Program-made: the position numbers and the translations under genes
The notes under the pieces: generated by a model
What the model was told of the DNA's origin: nothing
The model's input: the letters and a program-made list of their open reading frames with translations, nothing else
Databases searched by the model: none
DNA from: Victivallales bacterium
GTDB lineage: Bacteria > Verrucomicrobiota > Lentisphaeria > Oligosphaerales > Oligosphaeraceae
Direction of reading: 5' to 3'
NCBI GenBank assembly: GCA_017615955.1
Contig: JAFZZD010000355.1
Span: 1-5,435, forward strand
Length of the DNA stretch: 5,435 nt
Shown here: positions 1 to 5,435 of the stretch, one piece after another
How positions within the stretch are numbered: position 1 is the stretch's first letter
Layout: every line of letters begins with the position of its first letter

Positions 1-849
1 GACAACATCCGCATCCGCCAGATCCTGATCAATCTGTTCGGCAACGCCGTCAAGTTCACGAAGAACGGAACCATCACTCTCCATGTCTCCTTCACTCCAG
101 ACCCCGATGCATCGGGCACTGGAACGCTACGCTGCGCCGTCACAGACACTGGCATCGGCATTTCCGAGGAAGACCAGAATAAGCTCATGGAACCCTTCGT
201 CCAGCTTTCCGGCTTGCGGGGCCCCAATGCCGTGAACAACGGCACGGGCCTGGGACTCTCCATCTCCAAACGCCTGGCCGTATGCATGAACGGCGACCTG
301 ACCTGCACCAGCAGAATAGGAGAGGGAAGCACCTTCGCCGTGACACTCAACTCCGTGCGCTACCGTGCCAAGACCGTCCCGGCGGTCAAGGAGCAGCCCA
401 AGCCCAACCCCGTGGCGGAGACCATTGCCCGCGACGTGAAGCAGATCCGCATTCTCGTTGTCGATGATGTGCAGTTGAACCTCCGTGTCGCGACGGCGCT
501 CTTCAACAGAATTGGATTCAATAACATATCCACAGCCAACTCGGGCAAGGCAGCCCTGGAACTCCTCGACAAGCAGCCGATTGACCTGATCCTCTCCGAT
601 ATGTGGATGCCGGAAATGAACGGCGCCGAGTTCTCCGCCGAAGTGAAAAAGGATCCCCGATTTGCGCATATCCCGATAGTCGCGCAGACCGCCGATGTCG
701 AGACGAACGGCAATTTTGACATGTCGCATTTCGACGCCATCATACTGAAGCCCCTTTCAAAGGAAAAGCTCTCCAACATGGTCAAACACATCATTGAGGA
801 TGGAGACCTGCAAAAGGACGCTGGCGGGGAGCCAGTCACCCTTGGATGA
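1..849 (+). CDS. Hybrid sensor histidine kinase / response regulator, C-terminal part (5' end outside window)
   Basis: The reading frame is open from base 1 to the TGA at 847-849, giving 282 residues. It begins inside the HATPase_c domain. The N box lies at residues 7-20, with N11 and N15 in LINLFGNAVKFT. The G1 box DTGIGI is at 49-54, the F-box-like EPFVQ at 64-68, and the G2 box GTGLGL at 81-86. A Pro/Lys-rich linker (about 121-147) leads to a receiver domain at about 149-262. That domain has the acidic pair D155-D156, the phosphoacceptor D200 in LILSDMWMPEMNG, the conserved Thr T230 and the K250-P251 pair. All catalytic and phosphotransfer residues visible here are intact. In this family the kinase autophosphorylates on a His in the dimerisation domain, which would lie upstream of the window, and passes phosphate to the receiver Asp. 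No DNA-binding or Hpt domain follows the receiver, so output probably goes through a separate partner. The sensory input domain cannot be seen. A 689-base gap separates it from the next gene, so co-transcription is unlikely. Confidence 0.95.
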   Translation, partial: DNIRIRQILINLFGNAVKFTKNGTITLHVSFTPDPDASGTGTLRCAVTDTGIGISEEDQNKLMEPFVQLSGLRGPNAVNNGTGLGLSISKRLAVCMNGDLTCTSRIGEGSTFAVTLNSVRYRAKTVPAVKEQPKPNPVAETIARDVKQIRILVVDDVQLNLRVATALFNRIGFNNISTANSGKAALELLDKQPIDLILSDMWMPEMNGAEFSAEVKKDPRFAHIPIVAQTADVETNGNFDMSHFDAIILKPLSKEKLSNMVKHIIEDGDLQKDAGGEPVTLG

Positions 850-969
850 TTTCACGTTGCAGTTCCAGTGCATTGGAAACACGCAGAATCCATTTGCCCT
901 GAAAAGCAAAGCCATAGTGTTACCGTCAGCAGCATTGAACGGACATTTCCGTGGCTTGACACTTGATAG

Positions 970-987
970 TCATGCCATATGGCATGA
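970..987. repeat. 18-base perfect palindrome, possible operator
   Basis: The 18 bases are their own reverse complement, with half-site TCATGCCAT and centre CATATG. A perfect TTGACA (956-961) lies just upstream. At a 16-base spacing the palindrome would overlap the -10 position, where the bases TATGGC match the consensus poorly. The size and two-fold symmetry suit a dimeric helix-turn-helix repressor. However, no obvious gene starts directly downstream: the next convincing start codon is at 1539. There is no following T-run, so it is not a terminator. The function is inferred from symmetry only. Confidence 0.35.
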
Positions 988-1195
988 ATTCACATTTGCA
1001 CCGTAAAGTCACTGACAATGCCACACCTAATGTATTGAGAAGATACGGGCAGCCTAAATCTCCTTCGTCCCAGCAGGCAGTTATTTTTCCACACCAAGGT
1101 ATCTTTTCATTGCCTAGTTTATCTGGTTATAGGAGAAGCCCATCTTGTTGGGCGTGTCCGGACTGCATCCATATTTAGTAAGTAACTTATAGTTC

Positions 1196-1260
1196 TCGTC
1201 TGCCTTCCGTGAAGGACTGTACATTGGAAAGCGGAAGAAGAAATAGTGCCAGGCAGACGA
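1196..1260. repeat. Long-range inverted repeat, 10-base arms
   Basis: The arm at 1196-1205 (TCGTCTGCCT) is the exact reverse complement of 1251-1260 (AGGCAGACGA), with 45 bases between. A small competing hairpin (CCTTC-CGT-GAAGG, 1203-1215) overlaps the left arm. A third GTCTGCC copy at 1285-1291 could pair with 1252-1258 instead. These alternatives would allow mutually exclusive RNA folds if the region is transcribed. It immediately precedes the REP-like pair and could be part of the same repeat element or unrelated. Confidence 0.4.
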
Positions 1261-1297
1261 ACCGAGTTTTCCCCATGGGCACTGGTCTGCCAGCTCT

Positions 1298-1407
1298 GGG
1301 GTAGCCAGCGCGTCTCGCGCTGGAAAGACCTGCCTGGCAATTTGCGACAAGCAGCGACAAGCAAGCCATGGCAATTGTTCACCAGCGCGGGACGCGCTGG
1401 CTACCCC
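1298..1407. repeat. REPIN-like element: two inverted REP-type palindromes with GTAG heads
   Basis: The left unit at 1298-1323 begins GGG then GTAG (1301-1304), followed by a perfect hairpin: CCAGCGCG (1305-1312), loop TCT, CGCGCTGG (1316-1323). The right unit at 1382-1407 is its inverted copy: CCAGCGCG (1382-1389), loop GGA, CGCGCTGG (1393-1400), then CTAC (1401-1404) and CCC. Over 26 bases the two units are reverse complements with one difference (1315 against 1390), which would be a G-U pair in RNA. A short GTAG head 5' of an imperfect or perfect palindrome is the signature of REP sequences mobilised by RAYT (IS200/IS605-related Y1) transposases. Two REPs in inverted orientation about 100 bases apart is the REPIN layout. 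The 58-base spacer contains a perfect tandem repeat. No RAYT gene lies in this window, so mobilisation would be in trans. That the unit recurs elsewhere in the genome is inference. Confidence 0.7.
1344..1363. repeat. Tandem direct repeat, 2 x 10 bases
   Basis: GCGACAAGCA occurs twice head to tail (1344-1353 and 1354-1363) inside the spacer of the REPIN-like element. It is flanked by a second, separated direct repeat, TGGCAATT (1335-1342 and 1369-1376). Two copies could reflect replication slippage. Whether it belongs to the element's standard spacer or is a local duplication cannot be decided from one copy. Confidence 0.5.
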
Positions 1408-1466
1408 GTACAGCGGCCCCTGGCTGCGCGGAACATCCATAAGAAATTCAAAAAAAGTGAACATCG

Positions 1467-1497
1467 TGCAACTTTTATGGCAGTTCCAACGTAATAC
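1467..1497 (+). promoter_or_regulatory. Weak candidate promoter for the ATPase operon
   Basis: The -10-like hexamer TAATAC (1492-1497) lies 41 bases before the start codon of the ATPase gene. The nearest -35-like sequence is TGCAAC (1467-1472), with a long 19-base spacer. An A-run (1450-1456) just upstream resembles an UP element. The matches are poor outside the -10 box. This is the most plausible position for a promoter because a 689-base gene-free region precedes the operon. Confidence 0.25.
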
Positions 1498-1524
1498 TGG
1501 TAAACATCAACAACACACAACAAT

Positions 1525-1530
1525 AAAGGA
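1525..1530 (+). promoter_or_regulatory. Ribosome binding site of the ATPase gene
   Basis: AAAGGA ends 8 bases before the ATG at 1539, an ideal spacing. It fixes the start codon of the ATPase gene. Confidence 0.75.
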
Positions 1531-1538
1531 CACCAAAG

Positions 1539-2702
1539 ATGACAAAAGAAAACAATATCCTCTTCGACATGCACAACCGCATTTCCGCCACACAGCTTGA
1601 AAAGGTCCTCCGTATGCAGATCAACACACTCACGGAGCACCCCGAACTCGCACACGTCCTCCCGCCGCTGATGGTCTGGGGCGCACCTGGCCTGGGCAAG
1701 TCCTCCATCATCAGAGGAATTGCGGATGAAATGGGCATAAATTTCATCGACGTGCGCCTCGCCCAGCGCGAACCCGTGGATGTGCGCGGTCTCCCCGTAC
1801 CCGACCGCGAGAACAAGAAGGTGGACTGGATGGTATCTGGCGAATGGCCCCGGGAAGGACGCGGAATACTGCTCTTCGATGAACTCACGGCGGCGGACCG
1901 CTCTCTTCAGGTAGCCGCCTACGAACTCATCCTGGACCGCCGTCTGGGCGACCTCTACAAGGTTCCAGACGGATGGTACATCTGCGCGGCCGGCAACCGC
2001 GTGGAGGATGCAGCGGTCTCCACAACCATGTCCTCCGCCCTCGCAAACCGCTTCATGCACGTGGAACTGGGCGAGGACGTGGAGGCATGGGCACATTGGG
2101 CTACCCGGCACAACATACACCCTTCCGTCACAGGCTTCCTGCGCTACCGCCCAGAATGCATCTTCCGCCAGAAGGACGAGAACCTGGAACGTGGCTGGCC
2201 CACACCCCGAGCATGGGAGCGAGTCAGCATCATGATGGGCATAGTCCCTGAAGACGACGAAGAGCTTCTCCGCAAACTCGTGTACGGTCTTGTCGGCAAC
2301 CGCGCGGGCATGGAGTTCATTGAATTCCACAAGCTCAACTCCAGCTTCGAGGATGTGCGCAGGATGATGCTCAACCCATCCGAGCCAGTCTCCATTCCCA
2401 CGAAGGTGGACCGCAAGTACGCGATGTGCGCGGCCATTGCGTACCATGTCTGGCGCGGCAAGGACAAAGCTGAGGCAGATGCTCTTCTCGACGGCTTCTT
2501 CCGCATAAGCAAGAAGCTCTCCAGTGACTTCGCCTGCATGCTGATGATCGATGCAATGAATGGAGGAGGACAGCTTCCCCCAAAAGAAGCTGCCTCACGC
2601 CTCTTCTACCACAAGGACTACATGGCATGGGCTGACATTCACGGCTGCGCCATGAAGAAGCATCTCTCATTCTATAGCATCTCACGCCAGTCAAACCGCT
2701 AA
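1539..2702 (+). CDS. MoxR-family AAA+ ATPase
   Basis: This encodes a 387-residue cytoplasmic protein with no signal peptide or membrane segment. The AAA+ core has Walker A GAPGLGKSS (48-56, K54), Walker B GILLFDEL (109-116, D114 and E115), sensor 1 in AAGN (N153), and a probable arginine finger in SSALANRF (R171). A sensor-2-like WPTPRAWERVS (220-230) follows. The motif spacing, with VDVRGLP after the first strand pair and SALANRF, is that of the MoxR/COG0714 group. The C-terminal half (about 235-387) is helical and unrecognised. MoxR ATPases are thought to act as ring-shaped, ATP-driven chaperones that remodel or activate a partner carrying a VWA domain. The next gene encodes exactly such a partner, 82 bases downstream on the same strand. 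The ATG is supported by the AAAGGA site 8 bases upstream. The protein's substrate is unknown. Family assignment is firm, biological role inferred. Confidence 0.93.
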   Translation: MTKENNILFDMHNRISATQLEKVLRMQINTLTEHPELAHVLPPLMVWGAPGLGKSSIIRGIADEMGINFIDVRLAQREPVDVRGLPVPDRENKKVDWMVSGEWPREGRGILLFDELTAADRSLQVAAYELILDRRLGDLYKVPDGWYICAAGNRVEDAAVSTTMSSALANRFMHVELGEDVEAWAHWATRHNIHPSVTGFLRYRPECIFRQKDENLERGWPTPRAWERVSIMMGIVPEDDEELLRKLVYGLVGNRAGMEFIEFHKLNSSFEDVRRMMLNPSEPVSIPTKVDRKYAMCAAIAYHVWRGKDKAEADALLDGFFRISKKLSSDFACMLMIDAMNGGGQLPPKEAASRLFYHKDYMAWADIHGCAMKKHLSFYSISRQSNR

Positions 2703-2714
2703 TTGACGGGTGCT

Positions 2715-2730
2715 GCTGGCGAAAGCCAGC
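2715..2730 (+). other. RNA hairpin with GAAA tetraloop between ATPase and VWA genes
   Basis: GCTGGC (2715-2720), GAAA, GCCAGC (2725-2730) form a perfect 6-base-pair stem closed by a GNRA tetraloop. A U-G pair (2714/2731) and a C-G pair (2713/2732) can extend it to 8 pairs. It begins 12 bases after the ATPase stop codon. No T-run follows, so it is not a typical intrinsic terminator. It may stabilise the upstream mRNA end or adjust expression between the two genes. Confidence 0.55.
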
Positions 2731-2731
2731 G

Positions 2732-2750
2732 GGAAAGGCATAGCCTTTCC
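2732..2750 (+). other. Second hairpin in the same gap, 8-base-pair perfect stem
   Basis: GGAAAGGC (2732-2739), loop ATA, GCCTTTCC (2743-2750) are perfectly complementary. It abuts the preceding GNRA hairpin, sharing base 2732 with that stem's optional outer pair. It ends 21 bases before the AAGGAG of the next gene. Downstream sequence (AAGAGTTTTG) contains only four Ts, after a five-base gap, so termination would be weak at best. Together the hairpins fill most of the 82-base gap. Confidence 0.55.
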
Positions 2751-2771
2751 AAGAGTTTTGCAATCAGCTAC

Positions 2772-2777
2772 AAGGAG
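2772..2777 (+). promoter_or_regulatory. Ribosome binding site deciding the GTG start of the VWA gene
   Basis: AAGGAG ends 7 bases before GTG at 2785. The frame is also open from an earlier GTG at 2710, but that codon has no Shine-Dalgarno sequence and would translate through both hairpins. The 2785 start is therefore preferred. Confidence 0.8.
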
Positions 2778-2784
2778 AAAAATA

Positions 2785-4236
2785 GTGAAAAAACAAATAG
2801 TGACAAGATGCACGAACAAAGATGAGGAAGACCGCAAGCAAGTCTGCATGGAGCAGCTTGCCCAGGACCGCCAGCAGCTCCTGCTGCAATGGCCGTTCAT
2901 CGGCGGCATCATCATGCGCATGGAACTCGTCCCCGTGCGGGATGACCGCCTGAACACTGCCTCCACGGATGGCGACAGCATCTTCGTCGATATCGACTTC
3001 TACTCGAAATTGAATAAGGAAGAGCGCCAGTTCGTACTCGCGCACGAGGTATGGCACAGCGTTCTCCTGCACTTTGCACGCTGCCAGAACAGGGACCGCG
3101 AACTCTTCAACATCGCAGCAGACCTGGAGATACACTTCACCCTGGAAAACGAGAAAATGCATGAGCCATTCGTGCTGCCTCATGAAATAACCTGGAGTAG
3201 TCTCTCTGCCGAGGAAATCTACGAGAGGCTTCCTGCCTTCCTGAAAAGCCAGGCAACAAAGGAGCAGCTTTGCCAGAGCAAAATTAAAGGCAATGGCAAA
3301 GGCGAACCAGGTGGAAAATTTTCCGGCAATGGCCAGACTGGCTTCGACAAGCACATCTACAAGGATGATGCAACGCCCGAGCCAAATGGGCAGGGAACGG
3401 GAGACAGCGAGGCTGAAAACGAGGGCAACGCCGATGAAAAGCCTGGTAAATGCGAGCAGAAACAGGATGACAGGCAAGATGGAGGAGATTATTCAGGCAA
3501 CTATGACAAGCAGCCTGAAGACCAAGCCCCCAAGGGCACTGCCTCAAATCCAATCGTCCTGGACAAGGACTACAATCCCCACGTCAGTTCCGATGCCGTG
3601 GAGCGTTCTCGCTCCCGCACCATCGCCGCCGCCCAGCAGATAGAGCGAAGGCAGGGCACGTTGCCAGCGGGTCTCCAGAAGATTCTGGACAAGCTCCAGA
3701 AACCCTCGCTCCCATGGCAGGAGATGCTGAAACAGTTCGTCACCTCCTGCTATGGCGGCAAACGACACTGGCTACCCCCTGCACGGCGCCATGTATGGCA
3801 GGACCTCTACCTGCCTAGCATGAGAGACGAGACACTGAAGGCGGTGGTCGCGCTGGACACCAGCGGAAGCACAATAGGAGACTTGCCAGTGTTCTTCGCT
3901 GAACTGGTCTCCATCATGAAGTCCTTCGGCAAATACGAACTGGACGTCATACAGTGCGATGCGGAGATTCAGAATGTGAAGCACTACTCGGAGGACAAAG
4001 TCCCGCCGCCTGACAAGAAATGGAAGGCCAAGGGATTGGGCGGCACTGACTTCCGCCCCGTGTTCGACTATATCCAGAGGAAAATGCGGGCAAGACCAGA
4101 CCTGCTGCTGTTCTTCACGGACGGCTATGGCGATGCGCCGAAACAGCGCCCCGCATATCCAGTGATGTGGGTGCTGACGGCAAACGGCAGGCAACCGGCG
4201 AAATGGGGACGGGTGTTACACTTCAAGAAACAATGA
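2785..4236 (+). CDS. DUF2201-type protein: HEXXH metallopeptidase-like domain plus VWA-like domain
   Basis: This encodes 483 residues from the GTG start, with no signal peptide. Residues about 20-155 match the DUF2201 N-terminal, metallopeptidase-like pattern: PFIGGIIMRMELV, then FVLAHEVWHSVLLHFAR with HEXXH at H87-E88-V-W-H91, then NIAADLEIH in which D113 is a possible third metal ligand, and EEIYERLP. A hydrophilic linker rich in Gly, Asp, Glu, Gln and Lys (about 165-252) follows. Next come an Arg/Gln-rich helical stretch and the WLPPARR segment. The VWA-like domain (about 350-483) has DTSGST (D358, S360, S362), GGTDF (T421) and FFTDGYGD (D446), so all MIDAS-type metal positions are present. 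The family is usually encoded beside a MoxR ATPase, as here. Peptidase activity is predicted from the motif, not established. The pair may form a two-part remodelling machine. The gene is probably in the same operon as its neighbours (gaps of 82 and 81 bases). Confidence 0.92.
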   Translation: MKKQIVTRCTNKDEEDRKQVCMEQLAQDRQQLLLQWPFIGGIIMRMELVPVRDDRLNTASTDGDSIFVDIDFYSKLNKEERQFVLAHEVWHSVLLHFARCQNRDRELFNIAADLEIHFTLENEKMHEPFVLPHEITWSSLSAEEIYERLPAFLKSQATKEQLCQSKIKGNGKGEPGGKFSGNGQTGFDKHIYKDDATPEPNGQGTGDSEAENEGNADEKPGKCEQKQDDRQDGGDYSGNYDKQPEDQAPKGTASNPIVLDKDYNPHVSSDAVERSRSRTIAAAQQIERRQGTLPAGLQKILDKLQKPSLPWQEMLKQFVTSCYGGKRHWLPPARRHVWQDLYLPSMRDETLKAVVALDTSGSTIGDLPVFFAELVSIMKSFGKYELDVIQCDAEIQNVKHYSEDKVPPPDKKWKAKGLGGTDFRPVFDYIQRKMRARPDLLLFFTDGYGDAPKQRPAYPVMWVLTANGRQPAKWGRVLHFKKQ

Positions 4237-4301
4237 TTCCTTACTGCATCTTCGGGAGTTCTTGGAAGAATAGGGCGAAAATGCAAAGCAAAGTCAAGCA
4301 G

Positions 4302-4308
4302 AAAGGAG
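4302..4308 (+). promoter_or_regulatory. Ribosome binding site of the membrane-anchored protein gene
   Basis: AAAGGAG ends 9 bases before the ATG at 4318. This is one of the strongest Shine-Dalgarno matches in the window, and it supports translation of this otherwise unrecognised gene. Confidence 0.8.
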
Positions 4309-4317
4309 ACTTGTTCC

Positions 4318-5328
4318 ATGTTTATTAACATAATCGCATACACAATAGGGGGTATCATTGCCATCCCTATTCTGCTATGGTTCGCCATACGCCGCATCTT
4401 CACGGGAAGCTTGAAACTGCTGGGCTTCGTCTGCCAGCGTCAGTACCGTGAACTGAAACGCCTCTGCGAAAGGGGAACAGCCGCAGAACTCCAGGCGTTC
4501 CTGACAGCGCATCCAGGGGCAAAGGAATACATTGTATATACGCGCAAGGCAACAAGCGCATCTGTCATAACTTCACTGTTCAAGCTGCCCTCGCCGCTGG
4601 CCGTTGCGGGGCAAGCCAACAACCTGGCGGTCATTCCAGTCCTGCTCGCCATCGGTGCCTCGCCCGAAGTGCGCAGTGTTTCAGCTGAACTGTCTCCTGC
4701 AGAGGAGGCCATCGGCGCACCTGACAAGATGCGGGCGCTCTGCAGTGGAAAAACCTGGTGGATGGAACATACAGCAAAAACAAATGCGCTGGAGGCAAGC
4801 ATCAAGGAAAACAATGCACGCGGCATCGTCTGGAATGTCATGCGCGGCGCGAAATTAGAATCACCAGAACTATTCTGCAAACCGTATTTCCTGCGCCAGC
4901 CATTTGTGATGCAAAGTTTCATCTTCCAATTTGTCCTCGGTGAAAAACAACGCAGGGAATACTATGCAAAACTGATGGCAATTGCTCAGGAGGAAATGAA
5001 AAAGATTCCCGCACGTCGCTTCCAGGCTTATGCCTCTGGCCGCAGAAACTGCACATATCAGACGAAATTTAATAATATGCTGCAAATCATGGAATTATCA
5101 CTGCATCCGCTGCCAGATGTTGACGATGACACAATGGAACGCCTGATGTTCTCGGCAAAACTGCTGGACAGGGCAAAAATGCTGGAGCTAGTTGACACAC
5201 TGTTCAACTTGAGCCAGATATTCGCCCTACTGGATAAATACACCCATGTTCCCATAACAAAGGACAACCGCGAAATGCTGGAAGAAACTGTGGATGTCCT
5301 GCTTTGCTCAATCCTCAAAAATGCATAG
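4318..5328 (+). CDS. Membrane-anchored protein with degenerate ankyrin-like repeats, function unknown
   Basis: I do not recognise a named family for this 336-residue protein. Residues about 3-24 are a single hydrophobic helix (INIIAYTIGGIIAIPILLWF) followed by basic R25-R26, as in an uncleaved signal anchor. The positive charges suggest the bulk of the protein stays in the cytoplasm. Three stretches resemble weak ankyrin repeats. About 44-68 (LKRLCERG...LQAFLTAHPGA) has the first-helix style, 92-116 contains SPLAVAGQANN and VLLAIGASPE, and 155-182 contains TNALEASIKENNARGIVWNV then RGAKLES. The second half (about 190-336) is predicted mainly helical, basic in the middle and acidic and Leu-rich at the end. 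Third position in the probable operon, 81 bases after the VWA gene, suggests it works with the ATPase/VWA pair, perhaps as a membrane tether or client. The ankyrin reading is by eye and could be another helical solenoid. Confidence 0.8.
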   Translation: MFINIIAYTIGGIIAIPILLWFAIRRIFTGSLKLLGFVCQRQYRELKRLCERGTAAELQAFLTAHPGAKEYIVYTRKATSASVITSLFKLPSPLAVAGQANNLAVIPVLLAIGASPEVRSVSAELSPAEEAIGAPDKMRALCSGKTWWMEHTAKTNALEASIKENNARGIVWNVMRGAKLESPELFCKPYFLRQPFVMQSFIFQFVLGEKQRREYYAKLMAIAQEEMKKIPARRFQAYASGRRNCTYQTKFNNMLQIMELSLHPLPDVDDDTMERLMFSAKLLDRAKMLELVDTLFNLSQIFALLDKYTHVPITKDNREMLEETVDVLLCSILKNA

Positions 5329-5435
5329 CTAAAAATGTAAGCCAACAAAGTTTCCATGCGGACAGAGAACGGAGCGCACACGGAACTTTCAGACACGGCT
5401 GGATATGCAAGGCAGGGGGCGTCTGGCAGTCCCGC
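5329..5435. other. Downstream tail, no supported feature
   Basis: These 107 bases follow the stop codon of the membrane-anchored gene. No stem followed by a T-run is present, so the operon may continue or terminate beyond the window. An ATG at 5356 opens a frame to the window end (26 complete codons), but it lacks a Shine-Dalgarno sequence. AAAGTTTCC (5347-5355) can pair imperfectly with a downstream GGAACTTT, which is too weak to call. Confidence 0.4.

Larger units (their letters stand above)
850..1538. other. 689-base intergenic region without a convincing gene
   Basis: No + strand reading frame here has both a ribosome binding site and a recognisable protein. The part from 850 to about 1240 is visibly richer in A and T than the flanking genes. 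From about 1196 onward it is dense in inverted repeats: a 10-base long-range repeat at 1196-1260, then two REP-like palindromes at 1298-1323 and 1382-1407. An 18-base palindrome sits at 970-987. A minus-strand frame at 1114-1464 runs straight through the REP-like palindromes, has no recognisable domain, and is treated as fortuitous or a decayed remnant. I found no tRNA-like T-loop and no clear rho-independent terminator after the kinase gene. Confidence 0.6.

Noticed and set aside
820..836. CTGGC/GCCAG hairpin at the end of the kinase gene as a terminator
   Set aside because: The stem is only 5-6 pairs, lies within the coding sequence, and is followed by CACCC rather than a T-run.
1431..1465. 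GAACATC repeated at 1431-1437 and 1459-1465 as possible regulator half-sites
   Set aside because: Seven-base direct repeats 28 bases apart are expected by chance at this length and do not conform to a helical-turn spacing with the weak promoter.
1401..2447. Long minus-strand open frame (348 codons) opposite the ATPase gene
   Set aside because: The + strand carries all the AAA+ motifs in order plus a ribosome binding site. The minus frame is rich in Val, His and Cys, has no recognisable motif, and is what GC-rich antisense of a real gene usually gives.
2710..2784. Earlier GTG start adding 25 residues to the VWA protein
   Set aside because: There is no Shine-Dalgarno sequence before 2710. The added residues are only a translation of the two hairpins, whereas GTG at 2785 has AAGGAG at ideal spacing.
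2764..3477. Minus-strand open frame (237 codons) opposite the HEXXH/VWA gene
   Set aside because: It is antisense to a strongly supported coding region with intact HEXXH. It reads as hydrophobic antisense of a charged linker and has no domain.
3769..3779. CTGGCTACCCC inside the VWA gene, matching part of the REP-like unit
   Set aside because: It encodes the WLPPARR segment that fits the family, and there is no adjoining CGCG palindrome, so the match is coincidental.
5356..5435. Start of a fourth operon gene at ATG 5356
   Set aside because: There is no ribosome binding site and only 26 complete codons before the window ends, with no recognisable protein sequence.

Overview
The window is bacterial and reads mostly left to right. 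Four genes lie on the + strand: the 3' end of a hybrid two-component sensor kinase (1-849), a MoxR-type AAA+ ATPase (1539-2702), a protein with an N-terminal HEXXH metallopeptidase-like domain and a C-terminal VWA-like domain (2785-4236), and a membrane-anchored protein with faint ankyrin-like repeats (4318-5328). The last three have clear Shine-Dalgarno sites (AAAGGA, AAGGAG, AAAGGAG). Moderately GC-rich coding DNA and a hybrid kinase fit many Gram-negative lineages. A PVC-group (Lentisphaerota/Verrucomicrobiota-like) host is a guess from overall style; nothing here proves a taxon.

Region by region: 1-849 carries the kinase catalytic core plus a receiver domain. 850-1538 is a 689-base stretch with no convincing gene. 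It holds an 18-base perfect palindrome (970-987), a long-range inverted repeat (1196-1260), and a pair of inverted REP-like palindromes with GTAG heads (1298-1407) that together look like a REPIN. A weak promoter candidate lies just before the ATPase gene. 1539-5328 is a probable three-gene operon whose two gaps are almost equal (82 and 81 bases). The first gap holds two adjacent perfect hairpins. 5329-5435 shows no recognisable gene or terminator.

How the genes may work together: MoxR-family ATPases are commonly encoded beside VWA proteins and are thought to act with them as chaperone-like remodelling pairs. Here the partner belongs to the DUF2201 (COG3864-like) family and keeps both the HEXXH motif and a full set of MIDAS-type residues. 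The ATPase/VWA pair is a known, widespread arrangement of poorly understood function. The less familiar part is the third gene, an inner-membrane-anchored protein that could tether the pair to the membrane or be its client. The sensor kinase is separated by 689 bases and is probably a separate transcription unit.
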